Shown here: positions 1 through 13,297 of the stretch, in pieces | Position numbering within the stretch: position 1 is the stretch's first letter | Layout: every line of letters starts with the position of its first letter | Source: an uncultured Clostridia bacterium | GTDB lineage: Bacteria > Bacillota > Clostridia > TANB77 > CAG-508 | Length of the DNA: 33,009 bases | Direction of reading: 5' to 3' | Assembly (NCBI GenBank): GCA_947627555.1 | Contig: CANQWL010000004.1 | Coordinates: forward strand, 1-33,009 | Made by a program: the position numbers and the translations under genes | Notes under the pieces: model-generated | Database searches by the model: none | What the model saw: only the letters and a program-made list of their open reading frames with translations | What the model was told of the DNA's origin: nothing

Positions 1-1032
1 GAATTTGAATTTATAGACTTAAAGCCTTTATTTCTAATAGTAAATTTTGTACCAGTTTGAGTACCATCAGGAATTTTATATTCTACCTTACTTCCATCAA
101 CCATAGGTACTTCTATATTTCCACCCAAAGTTGCTTGAGTAATAGAAATTGGAATTTCGCACACAACATTATTTCCATTTCTCGTAAAAATGCTATGTTT
201 CTTTACTCTAACTGTAATATATAAATCTCCTTTAGGGCCACCTTTTTCGCCAGGTTCTCCCTCTCCTCTTAATACTACTGTTTGACCATTATCAATTCCA
301 GCAGGAATTTGAATTTTTATTTTTGGTTGCTTTCTAACTTTTCCTCTTCCGCCACAATTTTCGCAAGGCTCTTTAATAATTTCCCCTGTTCCATGGCATG
401 CAGTACAAGTTCTAGTAGTTTGAACTTGACCTAAAATAGTATTTTGAACTTGCCTTACTTGACCAGTTCCTTGGCAAGTAGGACATTTCATAGGTGACGT
501 ACCAGGCTTACTTCCGGCTTCCATGGCAAACTGTGCACTCTTCATTTCTAGTAACTATTATTTCTTTTTCTACTCCTAAAAAAGATTCTTCAAATGAAAT
601 ATCTACTGTTACATCTAAATTTGCACCTTTTCTTGGGCCAGTTTGTCTTCTAGTAGAGCCTCTTCCTCCAAAGCCTCCACCAAAAATTGATGAAAATATA
701 TCTCCTAAATCTCCGAAGTCAGAAAATCCGTCAAAGCCTGATGACGTATATGAATAATATCCATTTTGTCCTCCAAAAGGTCCGCCTGCTCCGCCAAATC
801 CTTGTGGACCATCTGGTCCAAATTGATCATACATTTTTCTTTTTTGAGGGTCAGACAAAGTTTCATAAGCTTCATTTACTTCTTTAAACTTTGCTTCTGC
901 TTCTTGCTTATTGTCTGGATTAGCATCTGGGTGATATTTTTTGGCAAGTTTTCTATATGCTTTTTTTAGTTCATCATCTGTCGCAGTTTTACTTACTCCT
1001 AATACCTCATAATAATCTCTTTTTGCTGCCAT
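1..1032 (-). CDS. dnaJ: Chaperone DnaJ, partial at the window edge; needs a +1 frameshift at the in-frame CGG 514-516
   Basis: ORF 508..1032 has the J-domain ([32 protein letters not shown]) and G/F region, ending [10 protein letters not shown]. Skipping one nt at CGG continues as [24 protein letters not shown]...[42 protein letters not shown]..., the normal DnaJ zinc-finger and C-terminal domain, to coordinate 1. Confidence 0.95.
514..516 (-). other. Putative +1 recoding site CGG (AGC CGG AAG TAA read as AGC c GGA AGT AAG)
   Basis: In-frame CGG two codons before the zero-frame stop. Skipping C restores the last Gly of the conserved DnaJ CXXCXGXG motif (CTVCHGSG). Confidence 0.75.
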
Positions 1033-1061
1033 TTTTTCCTCCTAAATTCAAATGCCTTATT

Positions 1062-2939
<1,878 letters not shown>

Positions 2940-3061
2940 TTAAGTTAGCTATGAAAATAAATTAAGTTATATATAATTTGTTTGAATTACAATGATGCTT
3001 TGTATCTTTTATTTACACTTATTTTTTCCTAGCTGTTTTTTTATTTTTTAAAATTTAATAA

Positions 3062-3649
3062 CTATTTTATAATTTTTTCGCTCAACTGATTAATTATTTT
3101 TTTGTTTTGAGCCATAAATTCAGCTGAAACTTTACTTTCAAATTCTTCTCTTGTCATTTGTGATAACTTTCTATTAGATAATTCTTTATATCCTAATTCT
3201 TCTCCTAACCAAGCTGGCTTTTTGTATGATTTTGCCATTTCTTCATTAGGAAATTCTATTTCTGCTGTTAACAATCCGTCTAAATATTCATAATTAATAT
3301 CAATTTCCACTTTTAGATTTTGTTCAATTGGTACAATTATTCTTGTTTTCTTTATTGTGTTACTTATTTTTCTTTGTATTAATTCTTCATATTCTTTTTG
3401 CGAGATATCATTTTCTATTTCATATTTTTGACCAATTTTATAACTATTATCGTATTGTATATCTCCTTTTGTTTTTATTGTGTAAATATATCTTGTTGAT
3501 TTATCTTTAATATCTATTACTTTTCTTATTCTAATAATTGTATTATTATCCTTATAGATAAAAGATTGTTCAATATCAATTGCTTTACTTATTTCTATAT
3601 TATTTGGTAATTCTTTAATAGCATACTTTCTTTCAATTTCTTTATTCAT
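3062..3649 (-). CDS. CYTH-domain protein (triphosphate tunnel metalloenzyme / class IV adenylate cyclase-like)
   Basis: 195 aa starting MNKEIERKYAIKELP (ExExK CYTH signature). Alternating acidic/basic strands, including VEIDINYEYLDGLLTAEIEFPNEEMA. Confidence 0.85.
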   Translation of the reverse strand: MNKEIERKYAIKELPNNIEISKAIDIEQSFIYKDNNTIIRIRKVIDIKDKSTRYIYTIKTKGDIQYDNSYKIGQKYEIENDISQKEYEELIQRKISNTIKKTRIIVPIEQNLKVEIDINYEYLDGLLTAEIEFPNEEMAKSYKKPAWLGEELGYKELSNRKLSQMTREEFESKVSAEFMAQNKKIINQLSEKIIK

Positions 3650-3709
3650 TATTATTTGCTCCTTTAGTTGTAATTTTCTCTAAATGATGTTTTTTCGTTT
3701 CTAAAATTA

Positions 3710-4237
3710 TTAGTTTGCTACTACTACCATAGAATGTCTAATTACTCTATTGCCTATTTTATAACCTTTTCTGTACTCTTGTGCTATTTCTTGTGTTCCA
3801 AGGTTTTCGTCTTGAATACTGCTTACCGCTTCGTGAAGTTCTGGGTCAAATGTTTCTCCTACTGTTTTTATTTCTTCTATTCCTTTTGATTGTAATACAT
3901 CTTTGAATTGTTTTAATACAAGTTCTACTCCTTTTTTGTATTCTTCATCTTGTGTTTCAACTTTTGATGCATTTTCTAAATTATCTAATACTGGGAGTAT
4001 TATTTCTACTATGTCTGATAAAATAGAATTATATAGTCCTTCTCTTTCTTTGCTACTTCTTTTTTTGAAATTTTCAAATTCTGCAAGTATTCTTTTATAT
4101 CTATCTTCTAATTCATCATAGTCTTCTTTTGGTACAATTTCCTTTTCTTTTTTATTTTTTTCTGTTTCTTTTTCTTTTTGCTCTATGTTTTTTTCTTCTT
4201 TTTCTATTTTTTCTTTACCTTCTTCTGACATCTTCAC
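3710..4237 (-). CDS. grpE: Nucleotide exchange factor GrpE
   Basis: Charged N-terminus, then DRYKRILAEFENFKKRSSKERE...ILPVLDNLENA...VGETFDPELHEAVSSIQDENLGTQEIAQEYRKGYKIGNRVIRHSMVVVAN. Confidence 0.97.
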   Translation of the reverse strand: MKMSEEGKEKIEKEEKNIEQKEKETEKNKKEKEIVPKEDYDELEDRYKRILAEFENFKKRSSKEREGLYNSILSDIVEIILPVLDNLENASKVETQDEEYKKGVELVLKQFKDVLQSKGIEEIKTVGETFDPELHEAVSSIQDENLGTQEIAQEYRKGYKIGNRVIRHSMVVVAN

Positions 4238-4298
4238 TTTCCTTCCTTTCTATAATATTTGTTTAGTTCTTATATTTAGTTTTCACAAATATTTATTT

Positions 4299-5321
4299 TT
4301 AAGCATTGTCTAAATCTTTTAATTTTTTATTTATATATTTCATAACAGAAACAACTTTTGAATAGTCCATTCTTTTTGGTCCAATAATTCCAATTGTTCC
4401 TAAATCTTTTCCATTTACTTTGTGTTTAAATGTTACTACACTAAAGTCTTTTAGTTCATCTTTTTCATTTTCATCGCCTATATAAATATTAATATCTTCT
4501 GCAAATCCTGAATTTAGCATATCTGCTATTACTTCCTTTGTATCTAAAATATTAACAAAGTTTTTTGCTACATCTAAACTATTAAATTCTGGTAAATCAA
4601 AAGATTTGTTGGCTCCCTCTAAATAAATTTGATTTTCTTCTTTTATTACTTTTTTTAATTGTTCTATTACTGGCTTTATAACATTTACACTATATGTCAT
4701 TTCGTCATATAAATATTCTTCTAGAGGTCTATCTATTGTTTCAATTGGTTGATTTTTTAGCTTATTATTAAACATATAGTTCATTGTTTCTATTTGTTTT
4801 TGATTAACATCTTCATCAAATTTTATTATAGTTTCTTTTACTAGTCCTGCATCTGTTAATATAACTGCCATCATCATCCTTGTACCTAATAAAACAAATT
4901 TAATTTCTTCTATAAGTTGACTTGTTGTTTTTGGTCCTATTGATACTGTGGTATAGTGCGTTATTTCTGAAATTGTATTTGCTGCTATTTTCGTTAAATC
5001 TTCAATTTCATTTACTTTTGTTTCTAATTTTGAACTTATATATTTAATTTCTTCTAGACTAATGTCTTTATCATTTAAAAGTTCATCTACATAGTAGCGA
5101 TATCCTTTTTCTGATGGTATTCTTCCACTTGATGTATGTGTTTTATCAAGAAATCCAGCCTTTTCTAAATCTGCCATTTCATTTCTTATTGTTGCACTGC
5201 TACATTTTAAGTTTTCATGTTTTGTTAATGCATTTGAACTTACTGGTTCCGCAGTATTTATATACTCTTCTACTATTGCTTGAAGAACTTTCTTTTTTCT
5301 ATCATCTAACAATTTTTTCAC
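4299..5321 (-). CDS. hrcA: Heat-inducible transcription repressor HrcA
   Basis: 340 aa; LDDRKKKVLQAIVEEYINTAEPVSSNAL...SSATIRNEMADLEKAGFLDKTHTSSGRIPSEKGYRYYVDELL is the HrcA HTH signature. First gene of the grpE/dnaK/dnaJ operon. Confidence 0.98.
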   Translation of the reverse strand: MKKLLDDRKKKVLQAIVEEYINTAEPVSSNALTKHENLKCSSATIRNEMADLEKAGFLDKTHTSSGRIPSEKGYRYYVDELLNDKDISLEEIKYISSKLETKVNEIEDLTKIAANTISEITHYTTVSIGPKTTSQLIEEIKFVLLGTRMMMAVILTDAGLVKETIIKFDEDVNQKQIETMNYMFNNKLKNQPIETIDRPLEEYLYDEMTYSVNVIKPVIEQLKKVIKEENQIYLEGANKSFDLPEFNSLDVAKNFVNILDTKEVIADMLNSGFAEDINIYIGDENEKDELKDFSVVTFKHKVNGKDLGTIGIIGPKRMDYSKVVSVMKYINKKLKDLDNA

Positions 5322-5349
5322 CTCTTTATAGCTGAATTGTTAGTTGTTT

Positions 5350-5376
5350 TTAGCACTCTTTACTTTTGTTTGCTAA
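5350..5376. promoter_or_regulatory. CIRCE operator (proximal)
   Basis: TTAGCACTC-N9-GTTTGCTAA matches the CIRCE consensus TTAGCACTC-N9-GAGTGCTAA (left arm exact, right arm 7/9), upstream of hrcA. Confidence 0.9.
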
Positions 5377-5386
5377 CTTTTTATAT

Positions 5387-5413
5387 ATTATACCCCTTTT
5401 TAGCACTTGTCAA
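5387..5413 (-). promoter_or_regulatory. Putative sigma-A promoter of the hrcA operon
   Basis: Minus-strand TTGACA (5413..5408) and TATAAT (5392..5387), spacing about 15-17 depending on which -10 register is used. Lies between and within the two CIRCE elements. Confidence 0.55.
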
Positions 5414-5426
5414 TACCTTCTGCTAA
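5400..5426. promoter_or_regulatory. Second, degenerate CIRCE operator (distal)
   Basis: TTAGCACTT-N9-TTCTGCTAA with the same 9-nt spacing, exactly 50 bp from the first CIRCE. Left arm 8/9, right arm 6/9. Confidence 0.7.
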
Positions 5427-5458
5427 AAAAATTTGTGAATTTTTTGTGAACTAGCTAT

Positions 5459-5504
5459 AAAAAAGTGAAGAGCACCGAATTTCTCCACTCTTCACTTTTT
5501 TTAT
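5459..5504 (-). terminator. Rho-independent terminator after the 5521..6297 gene
   Basis: AAAAAGTGAAGAG...CTCTTCACTTTTTTT perfect stem with A/T flanks, between convergent ends of transcription units on the minus strand. Confidence 0.8.
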
Positions 5505-5520
5505 TTAAAATCTTAAATTG

Positions 5521-6297
5521 TTAAAATTGTGTCCACTGTCTCAATATTTCTTGATTTGTTAAAGTTTGATTTGCATTTGATGTTATTACTATAATTGTAT
5601 TGTCTCCACTTGTTATTTGATCATATGCTTGATAATTATCTAGTTGTTCAAATGGATATTCTACAATTTCTCCTGTTACACTGTCTACTTCATAATATAT
5701 ATTAGATATTGTTACAATTGTTTGCTTATTAGTGTTAATTAATCTTTCTAAATTTTTATCTATGTCATTTTGTTCTCTTTTTTCTTTAATAATTAAATAT
5801 CCTTTTTCATTAATATCATATTCTGAATTTGTATTTTCCTTTAATAATTCTAATAGTTTAGTTCTACTATTTTTTTCTATCCAAATTCCATTTTCTGTTG
5901 GATGATTTTCTTGCATAATTGTGTCTATTTCTTCTATTGTAGGTGCTTGTCCTTTTATAATTCCTGCAAATGCGACTTTATATTGGATATCTGTTTTAAT
6001 ATTTAAAACCTTTCTTCCATCATACTCTGTGTTAATTTCATATAAATTACTATCTGCTGTCAAGCCTGTTTCTTCTTTTAATTCATCAATTGTAGCATTT
6101 TCCTGATATTCAATTTCATTTTTATCAATTTCAGTATAAGGGTTTTCCCAATTTTCTTCTAGGCTATTTTCTTTTTTGTCTTTTCTATCTACTATAAAAA
6201 AGATTATTGATAATATAATAACGATTGAAATAATAATTATCCCTATTATTACTTTATTTTTTCTATCTTTTTTATCTTTTTCCATATTTATTTTCAA
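5521..6297 (-). CDS. Hypothetical membrane-anchored protein
   Basis: 258 aa with N-terminal TM segment (KVIIGIIIISIVIILSIIFFIV) and extracellular hydrophilic domain. Adjacent to a secreted peptidase. Confidence 0.75.
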   Translation of the reverse strand: MKINMEKDKKDRKNKVIIGIIIISIVIILSIIFFIVDRKDKKENSLEENWENPYTEIDKNEIEYQENATIDELKEETGLTADSNLYEINTEYDGRKVLNIKTDIQYKVAFAGIIKGQAPTIEEIDTIMQENHPTENGIWIEKNSRTKLLELLKENTNSEYDINEKGYLIIKEKREQNDIDKNLERLINTNKQTIVTISNIYYEVDSVTGEIVEYPFEQLDNYQAYDQITSGDNTIIVITSNANQTLTNQEILRQWTQF

Positions 6298-6316
6298 CCC
6301 TTTCTTAATGTTATTT

Positions 6317-8713
6317 TCAATTTATTCCTCTTAACATAGCTAAAGTTGCGTTTATATATTTATTTGCAATATTATGATTTATTACATCTTGTGGTGTATT
6401 AATATAATTTGGTAATTCTATTAATGCTGATTTAGCAGCTCTTGTACTAGAACCTAATGAAGTTCTAGCCCAATTAATTAAGTATCCGCTTCCATAGCTT
6501 GCTGTATCTGTACTTTGAGGGAATTGTTGTTTATAGTATCCTCTTATTGTTGCATCACCAATTAATTGTGATAGCCAACCATGTAAGTCAACTAGTAAAG
6601 TTTGACCATTTTGAGATTTATGTGCTAATAAAAAGTCTCTTAAATATCTTGCTTCATAAGCTTGAAATGCTTGTGTTCCTGTATAATTTCTATTACTTGA
6701 TTGATATTTAAATCCTGTTGACCAACAACGATTTAAATCAATTCCTTTATTTGCTGGTGCATTACTGAATAATGTTGTTCTTCCTGGTCCATTATTAGTC
6801 CATCCAGCTCTTCTTCCATCTGGATTTACTTCTGGGAAAATGTAAATTGTCCATTTACTTGCTAGACTATAATCATTGCTAGCTCTTAATGTATCCCAAA
6901 ATTTATTTGCAATTAATGTTAATTCTGTTCCATCTCTTCCCCATTTATCTTCAAAACCGTGAACACAGAAAGTGGCAAAAAATACATTTGGTCCACTACC
7001 ATATTTATAATATGTTAAATCTGATCCTCTACCATCTCCTGCGGCTTTTAAACCTGATATTCCATAGGTTCCTGTTGACATTTCTATTCTATTTTTTACT
7101 TGAATAGTTTTACTTTCTTGCTTAATAACTTGCCCTTGACTTGAAAGAACTTTAACTGTTATTGTATGATTTCCTAATGAATATTTAGAGAAATCTACAT
7201 TTACTGAAAATTTTGGAGTTGGATTTAATTCTTCTCCTCCATATCCTTTTACTGTATTAAATACATTTTGATCTTTACTTCTTGCTGGATTTGTTGATAT
7301 AACTTGATTGTCAATTAATACTTGTAATTTTGTATTTGGTATATTTGTCATGCACCATCCTGTTACTGCATGTACTTCATTAGTAACTCCGCCTGTATAT
7401 CCATCAATATAAACTATGGTTCTCTGCTCTGTCATTTTATTTACTATTTTAATTTGAATAGCTTCTATTCTTTTACATACTCCAGATGTTCCTGCCATTT
7501 CTCCATCATAAACCCAATCTTGCCATCCGTAATCTTGTACATGTGCACGATACATAACAGAATATTTATCTGTATTTTCTAACTTAATTTTAATTGCTTC
7601 TAATCTTTTATTTTGTCCTGTTGTACCTATCATTTGTCCATTTCCTACCCAAGGGGTCCAACCTATATCTTGTATATGTCCTTGATATTTTAGTGTTAAT
7701 CCACTTGGTAGATTTACTGCATTAATGTTCATTGCTTCAATTCTTTTACATTGCCCTGTTGTGCCAGATGAAGCACCATCTAATACATATCCTTGCCATC
7801 CTACCATTTGAACATGAGAACGATATGTAATATGCATATTTTTATCAACTTTAATATTTTTTGTATAAGTTGATAAAACTGTTTTTCCATCTGCTGTTAC
7901 TAATTGTAAAGTTAATTTATGCGTACCTGTATTCAAATTAGTAGTTGGTATTGAAAAGCTAAAACCTGGATTTGCATTTTCTACTTCACTTCCATAGCTA
8001 ATTTTTTCTTCTAAATCAGTTCTATTTTTGTATTGTACATTAGCACTACTTGTAATATCTGCATCATTTAAGAAAACTCTCAATTTAGTATTTGCTACAT
8101 TTGACATTTTCCAACCTGATACAGAAATATTTTCATAAAATGATTGACTATCTAAATTTGTTTCTACTTGAATAGCCCCTTTATTTTGTTTTTTTACTAT
8201 TCTAATTTGTATTGCTTCTAATCTTAAACATTTTCCAGTTGTTCCTGCCATTGCTCCATCTTGTTTCCATTCTTGCCATCCCACATCTTGCACATGCACT
8301 CTATACTCTATTGAATAATCTGGCATATTAACTAATTTTATTTTTATTCCTTCTAGTCTTAAACATCTTCCTTGAGTTCCTGCCATTGCTCCATCTTGTA
8401 CCCATCCTTGCCATCCTACATTTTGTACATGGACTTGATATTGAATTTTAGCACCTGCTGGCAAGTTTTTTCCCTTTATTTTAATTCCTTCTAATCTTAA
8501 ACATTTTCCAGTTGTTCCTGCCACATCTCCATTAGTCTTACTAAAATCTTTTTCCCATCCAAAATTTTGAATATGAGTATTATAAGTAACACTCATTGCT
8601 GTATCATCAGCTGCTTGTGCTGTTAAACTATTTGTCAATATATTTATAGCAAATAAAATTCCAATAAATAAAATCATAAATAATATTTTTTTACTTTTTT
8701 TCACTTTTACCAT
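6317..8713 (-). CDS. Secreted M14-family zinc carboxypeptidase-like protein with six ChW (clostridial hydrophobic W) repeats
   Basis: Signal peptide; six repeats of the type YRVHVQDVGWQEWKQDGAMAGTTGKCLRLEAIQI. C-terminal HGFEDKW...ELTLIANKF...INPDGRRAGW-like M14 core with a late ALIELP. Confidence 0.88.
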   Translation of the reverse strand: MVKVKKSKKILFMILFIGILFAINILTNSLTAQAADDTAMSVTYNTHIQNFGWEKDFSKTNGDVAGTTGKCLRLEGIKIKGKNLPAGAKIQYQVHVQNVGWQGWVQDGAMAGTQGRCLRLEGIKIKLVNMPDYSIEYRVHVQDVGWQEWKQDGAMAGTTGKCLRLEAIQIRIVKKQNKGAIQVETNLDSQSFYENISVSGWKMSNVANTKLRVFLNDADITSSANVQYKNRTDLEEKISYGSEVENANPGFSFSIPTTNLNTGTHKLTLQLVTADGKTVLSTYTKNIKVDKNMHITYRSHVQMVGWQGYVLDGASSGTTGQCKRIEAMNINAVNLPSGLTLKYQGHIQDIGWTPWVGNGQMIGTTGQNKRLEAIKIKLENTDKYSVMYRAHVQDYGWQDWVYDGEMAGTSGVCKRIEAIQIKIVNKMTEQRTIVYIDGYTGGVTNEVHAVTGWCMTNIPNTKLQVLIDNQVISTNPARSKDQNVFNTVKGYGGEELNPTPKFSVNVDFSKYSLGNHTITVKVLSSQGQVIKQESKTIQVKNRIEMSTGTYGISGLKAAGDGRGSDLTYYKYGSGPNVFFATFCVHGFEDKWGRDGTELTLIANKFWDTLRASNDYSLASKWTIYIFPEVNPDGRRAGWTNNGPGRTTLFSNAPANKGIDLNRCWSTGFKYQSSNRNYTGTQAFQAYEARYLRDFLLAHKSQNGQTLLVDLHGWLSQLIGDATIRGYYKQQFPQSTDTASYGSGYLINWARTSLGSSTRAAKSALIELPNYINTPQDVINHNIANKYINATLAMLRGIN

Positions 8714-8796
8714 TCTTCCTTTCTTTTAATTTAATAGATTTTTTTCTTTAATGTTTAGATTTTAGTTCTAATATGATTTTTTTGGTATTTATTATA

Positions 8797-9033
8797 TCAC
8801 ATTTCTATCTTATATTCAATATTTTTCATATCTGGAAATATTTCCTTTACTCTCTTTAATGTTAACATTAGCGTTTTAGGCTGTGGATTTCCTTTATGGT
8901 CTGATAACAGCTTTTGTGTATAGCAGTTTTCTGTTGTTTTAAATAAAACATATCTGTTTCCTACATAAGTATAATATATTTGATATCCATCTCTTAAATC
9001 CATCCACATTTTTTCAAATGTATAATTTTCCAT
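8797..9033 (-). CDS. Small hypothetical protein
   Basis: 78-aa ORF, GGAGG-like RBS, tightly packed downstream of 9043..9837. Confidence 0.6.
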   Translation of the reverse strand: MENYTFEKMWMDLRDGYQIYYTYVGNRYVLFKTTENCYTQKLLSDHKGNPQPKTLMLTLKRVKEIFPDMKNIEYKIEM

Positions 9034-9042
9034 GTTTCCTCC

Positions 9043-9837
9043 TTATTTTATTACATCATCAAGTAATCGATCTACATATCCTTTATTTCTTTCTTCTTGC
9101 ATACTTTTTGCATCCTCATGTAATTCTAGTGGTGGTACTTCATGCCTATATGCTTCTGCAAATTTTTCATGAGATGTTTTATTTATATCTTCCGTATATG
9201 TTTGCAAATCGTTTATAATTTTTTGTGCTATAGATGTATCTTCATCTCTTAAAGTAGTCTCTATTTTATCTCCGACCTGTAATTGTCTTAATCTAATATC
9301 TATTTCTTCTTGCATTTGTACTAATCCACGAGGATCAAGAAATCTTTCATTAAATGTTTTTTGCATTTCTTGCCTAATTTCTTTTACCTTTTTATTTAGA
9401 TTTTCAACTGTACTTGTTCTTATCTCTCTATTTTCATCTTCTGCATTCATTTGCTCGTTTAATTTTAATGAATTTTCATTTGCATCAATTTTGTTAGTTT
9501 CCTCTAATTCTTTTTCCATTTGACTTACTATTCCTTGAACTTTTACTATTTGTTGTTCTACTTTATTTCTATATTTTATACTAGAAATGGACTTAGTTTC
9601 ATAGCTTGCATCTTCTATCATTTTGTTAACTTTTGATGTACATACTCTATATTGAGTTGAGATATCTGCTAACATCCTATATACTTGATCAATTTTTAAT
9701 TGTATATCTAAAGGAATTTGATTATTATCCTTTTTACTATAGTTATCACTATTAATTTGTTTTGCTACTCTACTTTCAACTTGCAATTGCTTAAGCATAT
9801 TATTTTTTAATTCTTCAAAAATTTCTAAATTTTTCAT
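9043..9837 (-). CDS. Hypothetical coiled-coil protein
   Basis: 264-aa charged, helix-rich ORF with upstream GGAGG. Confidence 0.65.
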   Translation of the reverse strand: MKNLEIFEELKNNMLKQLQVESRVAKQINSDNYSKKDNNQIPLDIQLKIDQVYRMLADISTQYRVCTSKVNKMIEDASYETKSISSIKYRNKVEQQIVKVQGIVSQMEKELEETNKIDANENSLKLNEQMNAEDENREIRTSTVENLNKKVKEIRQEMQKTFNERFLDPRGLVQMQEEIDIRLRQLQVGDKIETTLRDEDTSIAQKIINDLQTYTEDINKTSHEKFAEAYRHEVPPLELHEDAKSMQEERNKGYVDRLLDDVIK

Positions 9838-9880
9838 ATTTTTTTCCTCCGTTTTTTATCTTATTTTTTTAAATTATATA

Positions 9881-11881
<2,001 letters not shown>

Positions 11882-12067
11882 TTATTATCGTTCCTTCCAA
11901 TTAACAAGCTTGATTTTTTTATATAATTCTTTTATATTATACCTAATTATTTTAAAAAAATAAATAATTTTTATGAAAATATTCTATTATTCTTTCTATA
12001 ATATTTTAACATCAATTGTGTATGATTTTTTTGAACTGTGATTTAAAAATTTTATATATTTTACAAA

Positions 12068-12104
12068 AAAAATCGCCAAAAATTTTATACTTTTTGGCAA
12101 TTTT
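12068..12104 (-). terminator. Rho-independent terminator downstream of the sortase gene
   Basis: AAAATCGCCAAAAA / TTTTTGGCAATTTT stem (one G-U), T-rich on the minus-strand 3' side. Confidence 0.7.
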
Positions 12105-12108
12105 GTTT

Positions 12109-12771
12109 TTATTCTGCTTTTGCAAATATTATTAATCTTGCTTTACTATCATCTGTACATGTTGATAATGTAATTTCTGGTTTTCCTCCTGTATCTCTTT
12201 GATAGAATGATGTATCTTCTGGTGTTGTTTCAAATTTATTATAAATAGTATATGTTAATTGATTTCCATCATTATCTGTTATATATATTTTATCTCCAAT
12301 ATTCAATTTTTTGTTATTAGAGAAAAATAATCCATTTCTGTAATTATGTCCAATAATAACACTATTTCCAGATTGATTTATTCCTGAACCATATAAAAAT
12401 GCTACAGCAGTTTCAATTGATTTTTTTGTCACTTTTTCTAATATTGGATATTTTAAATTAGTTGCTGGAATTTGCATTGTTCCTAAAACTCCAAATCCCT
12501 TATATGTTACTTTTGTTGTTCCATTTCCTGAACTTTGTGCTGATTCTATCTGATTTAGTGGATCATCCCCAGTAGTTTCATTTTCTGTCGTATTTTCATT
12601 TTGTTGATCCTGCACATCTCCTTCAAAATTATCTACAAAATCTGATGTATCTGTCGTAATAGCATATTTTTGATAATAATCATATGCTAGAAATCCTAAT
12701 AATCCAATAATTGCAACAATTACAATTATTAATATAACAGTTAGCACTTTACTATATTTACTCTCAAACAT
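12109..12771 (-). CDS. Sortase family protein
   Basis: N-terminal TM; IPATNLKYPILE...VIIGHNYRNGLFFSNNKKLNIGDKIYITD...ITLSTCTDDSKARLIIFAK, with catalytic His, Cys (TLSTC) and Arg. Confidence 0.93.
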   Translation of the reverse strand: MFESKYSKVLTVILIIVIVAIIGLLGFLAYDYYQKYAITTDTSDFVDNFEGDVQDQQNENTTENETTGDDPLNQIESAQSSGNGTTKVTYKGFGVLGTMQIPATNLKYPILEKVTKKSIETAVAFLYGSGINQSGNSVIIGHNYRNGLFFSNNKKLNIGDKIYITDNDGNQLTYTIYNKFETTPEDTSFYQRDTGGKPEITLSTCTDDSKARLIIFAKAE

Positions 12772-12880
12772 ATCTTTTACCTCCGTACATACTTTTACTT
12801 ATATTTATTATAGCATAAATCAATATTAAATATCAATATATTTTTAACTTATTTATGTTAGTAATTGTTACTATTTAATT

Positions 12881-13225
12881 TTAAATAATCTTTTCCCCAA
12901 ATTTTTGTCCTGCTAATAGATGAAAATGTAAATGCATTACTTCTTGACCACCATTTTTTCCGCAATTTACTATTACTCTATATCCATCATCTTTAAAACC
13001 TTTTTCTGTTGCTATTTTGTTTATAACTCCATAAATCTTTCCAACTAATGCCTCATCCTCTTTTTCTAAATATGCTAAAGATGTAATATGTTTTTTTGGT
13101 ATAACTAATATATGAATAGGTGCTGCTGGATTTATATCTTCAAATGCTAATATTTCTTCATCTTCATATACTTTTTTTGAAGGTATTTCACCTTTTATAA
13201 TTTTACAAAATAAACAATCTTCCAT
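12881..13225 (-). CDS. HIT family protein (HinT-like)
   Basis: 114 aa; DCLFCKIIKGEIPSKKVYEDEEILAFEDINPAAPIHILVIPKKHI ... VMHLHFHLLAGQKF (HxHxH). Confidence 0.97.
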   Translation of the reverse strand: MEDCLFCKIIKGEIPSKKVYEDEEILAFEDINPAAPIHILVIPKKHITSLAYLEKEDEALVGKIYGVINKIATEKGFKDDGYRVIVNCGKNGGQEVMHLHFHLLAGQKFGEKII

Positions 13226-13297
13226 TTTTTTATTCCTTTCAAATATTTTTATATTGTATTTTTATAAACTTTTTGTCTAATTTATGCATAAGAAAAA

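Noticed and set aside
6317-8713. DNA-level tandem repeats in the M14 gene as a repeat array
   Set aside because: They encode the protein ChW repeats and are explained by domain structure.
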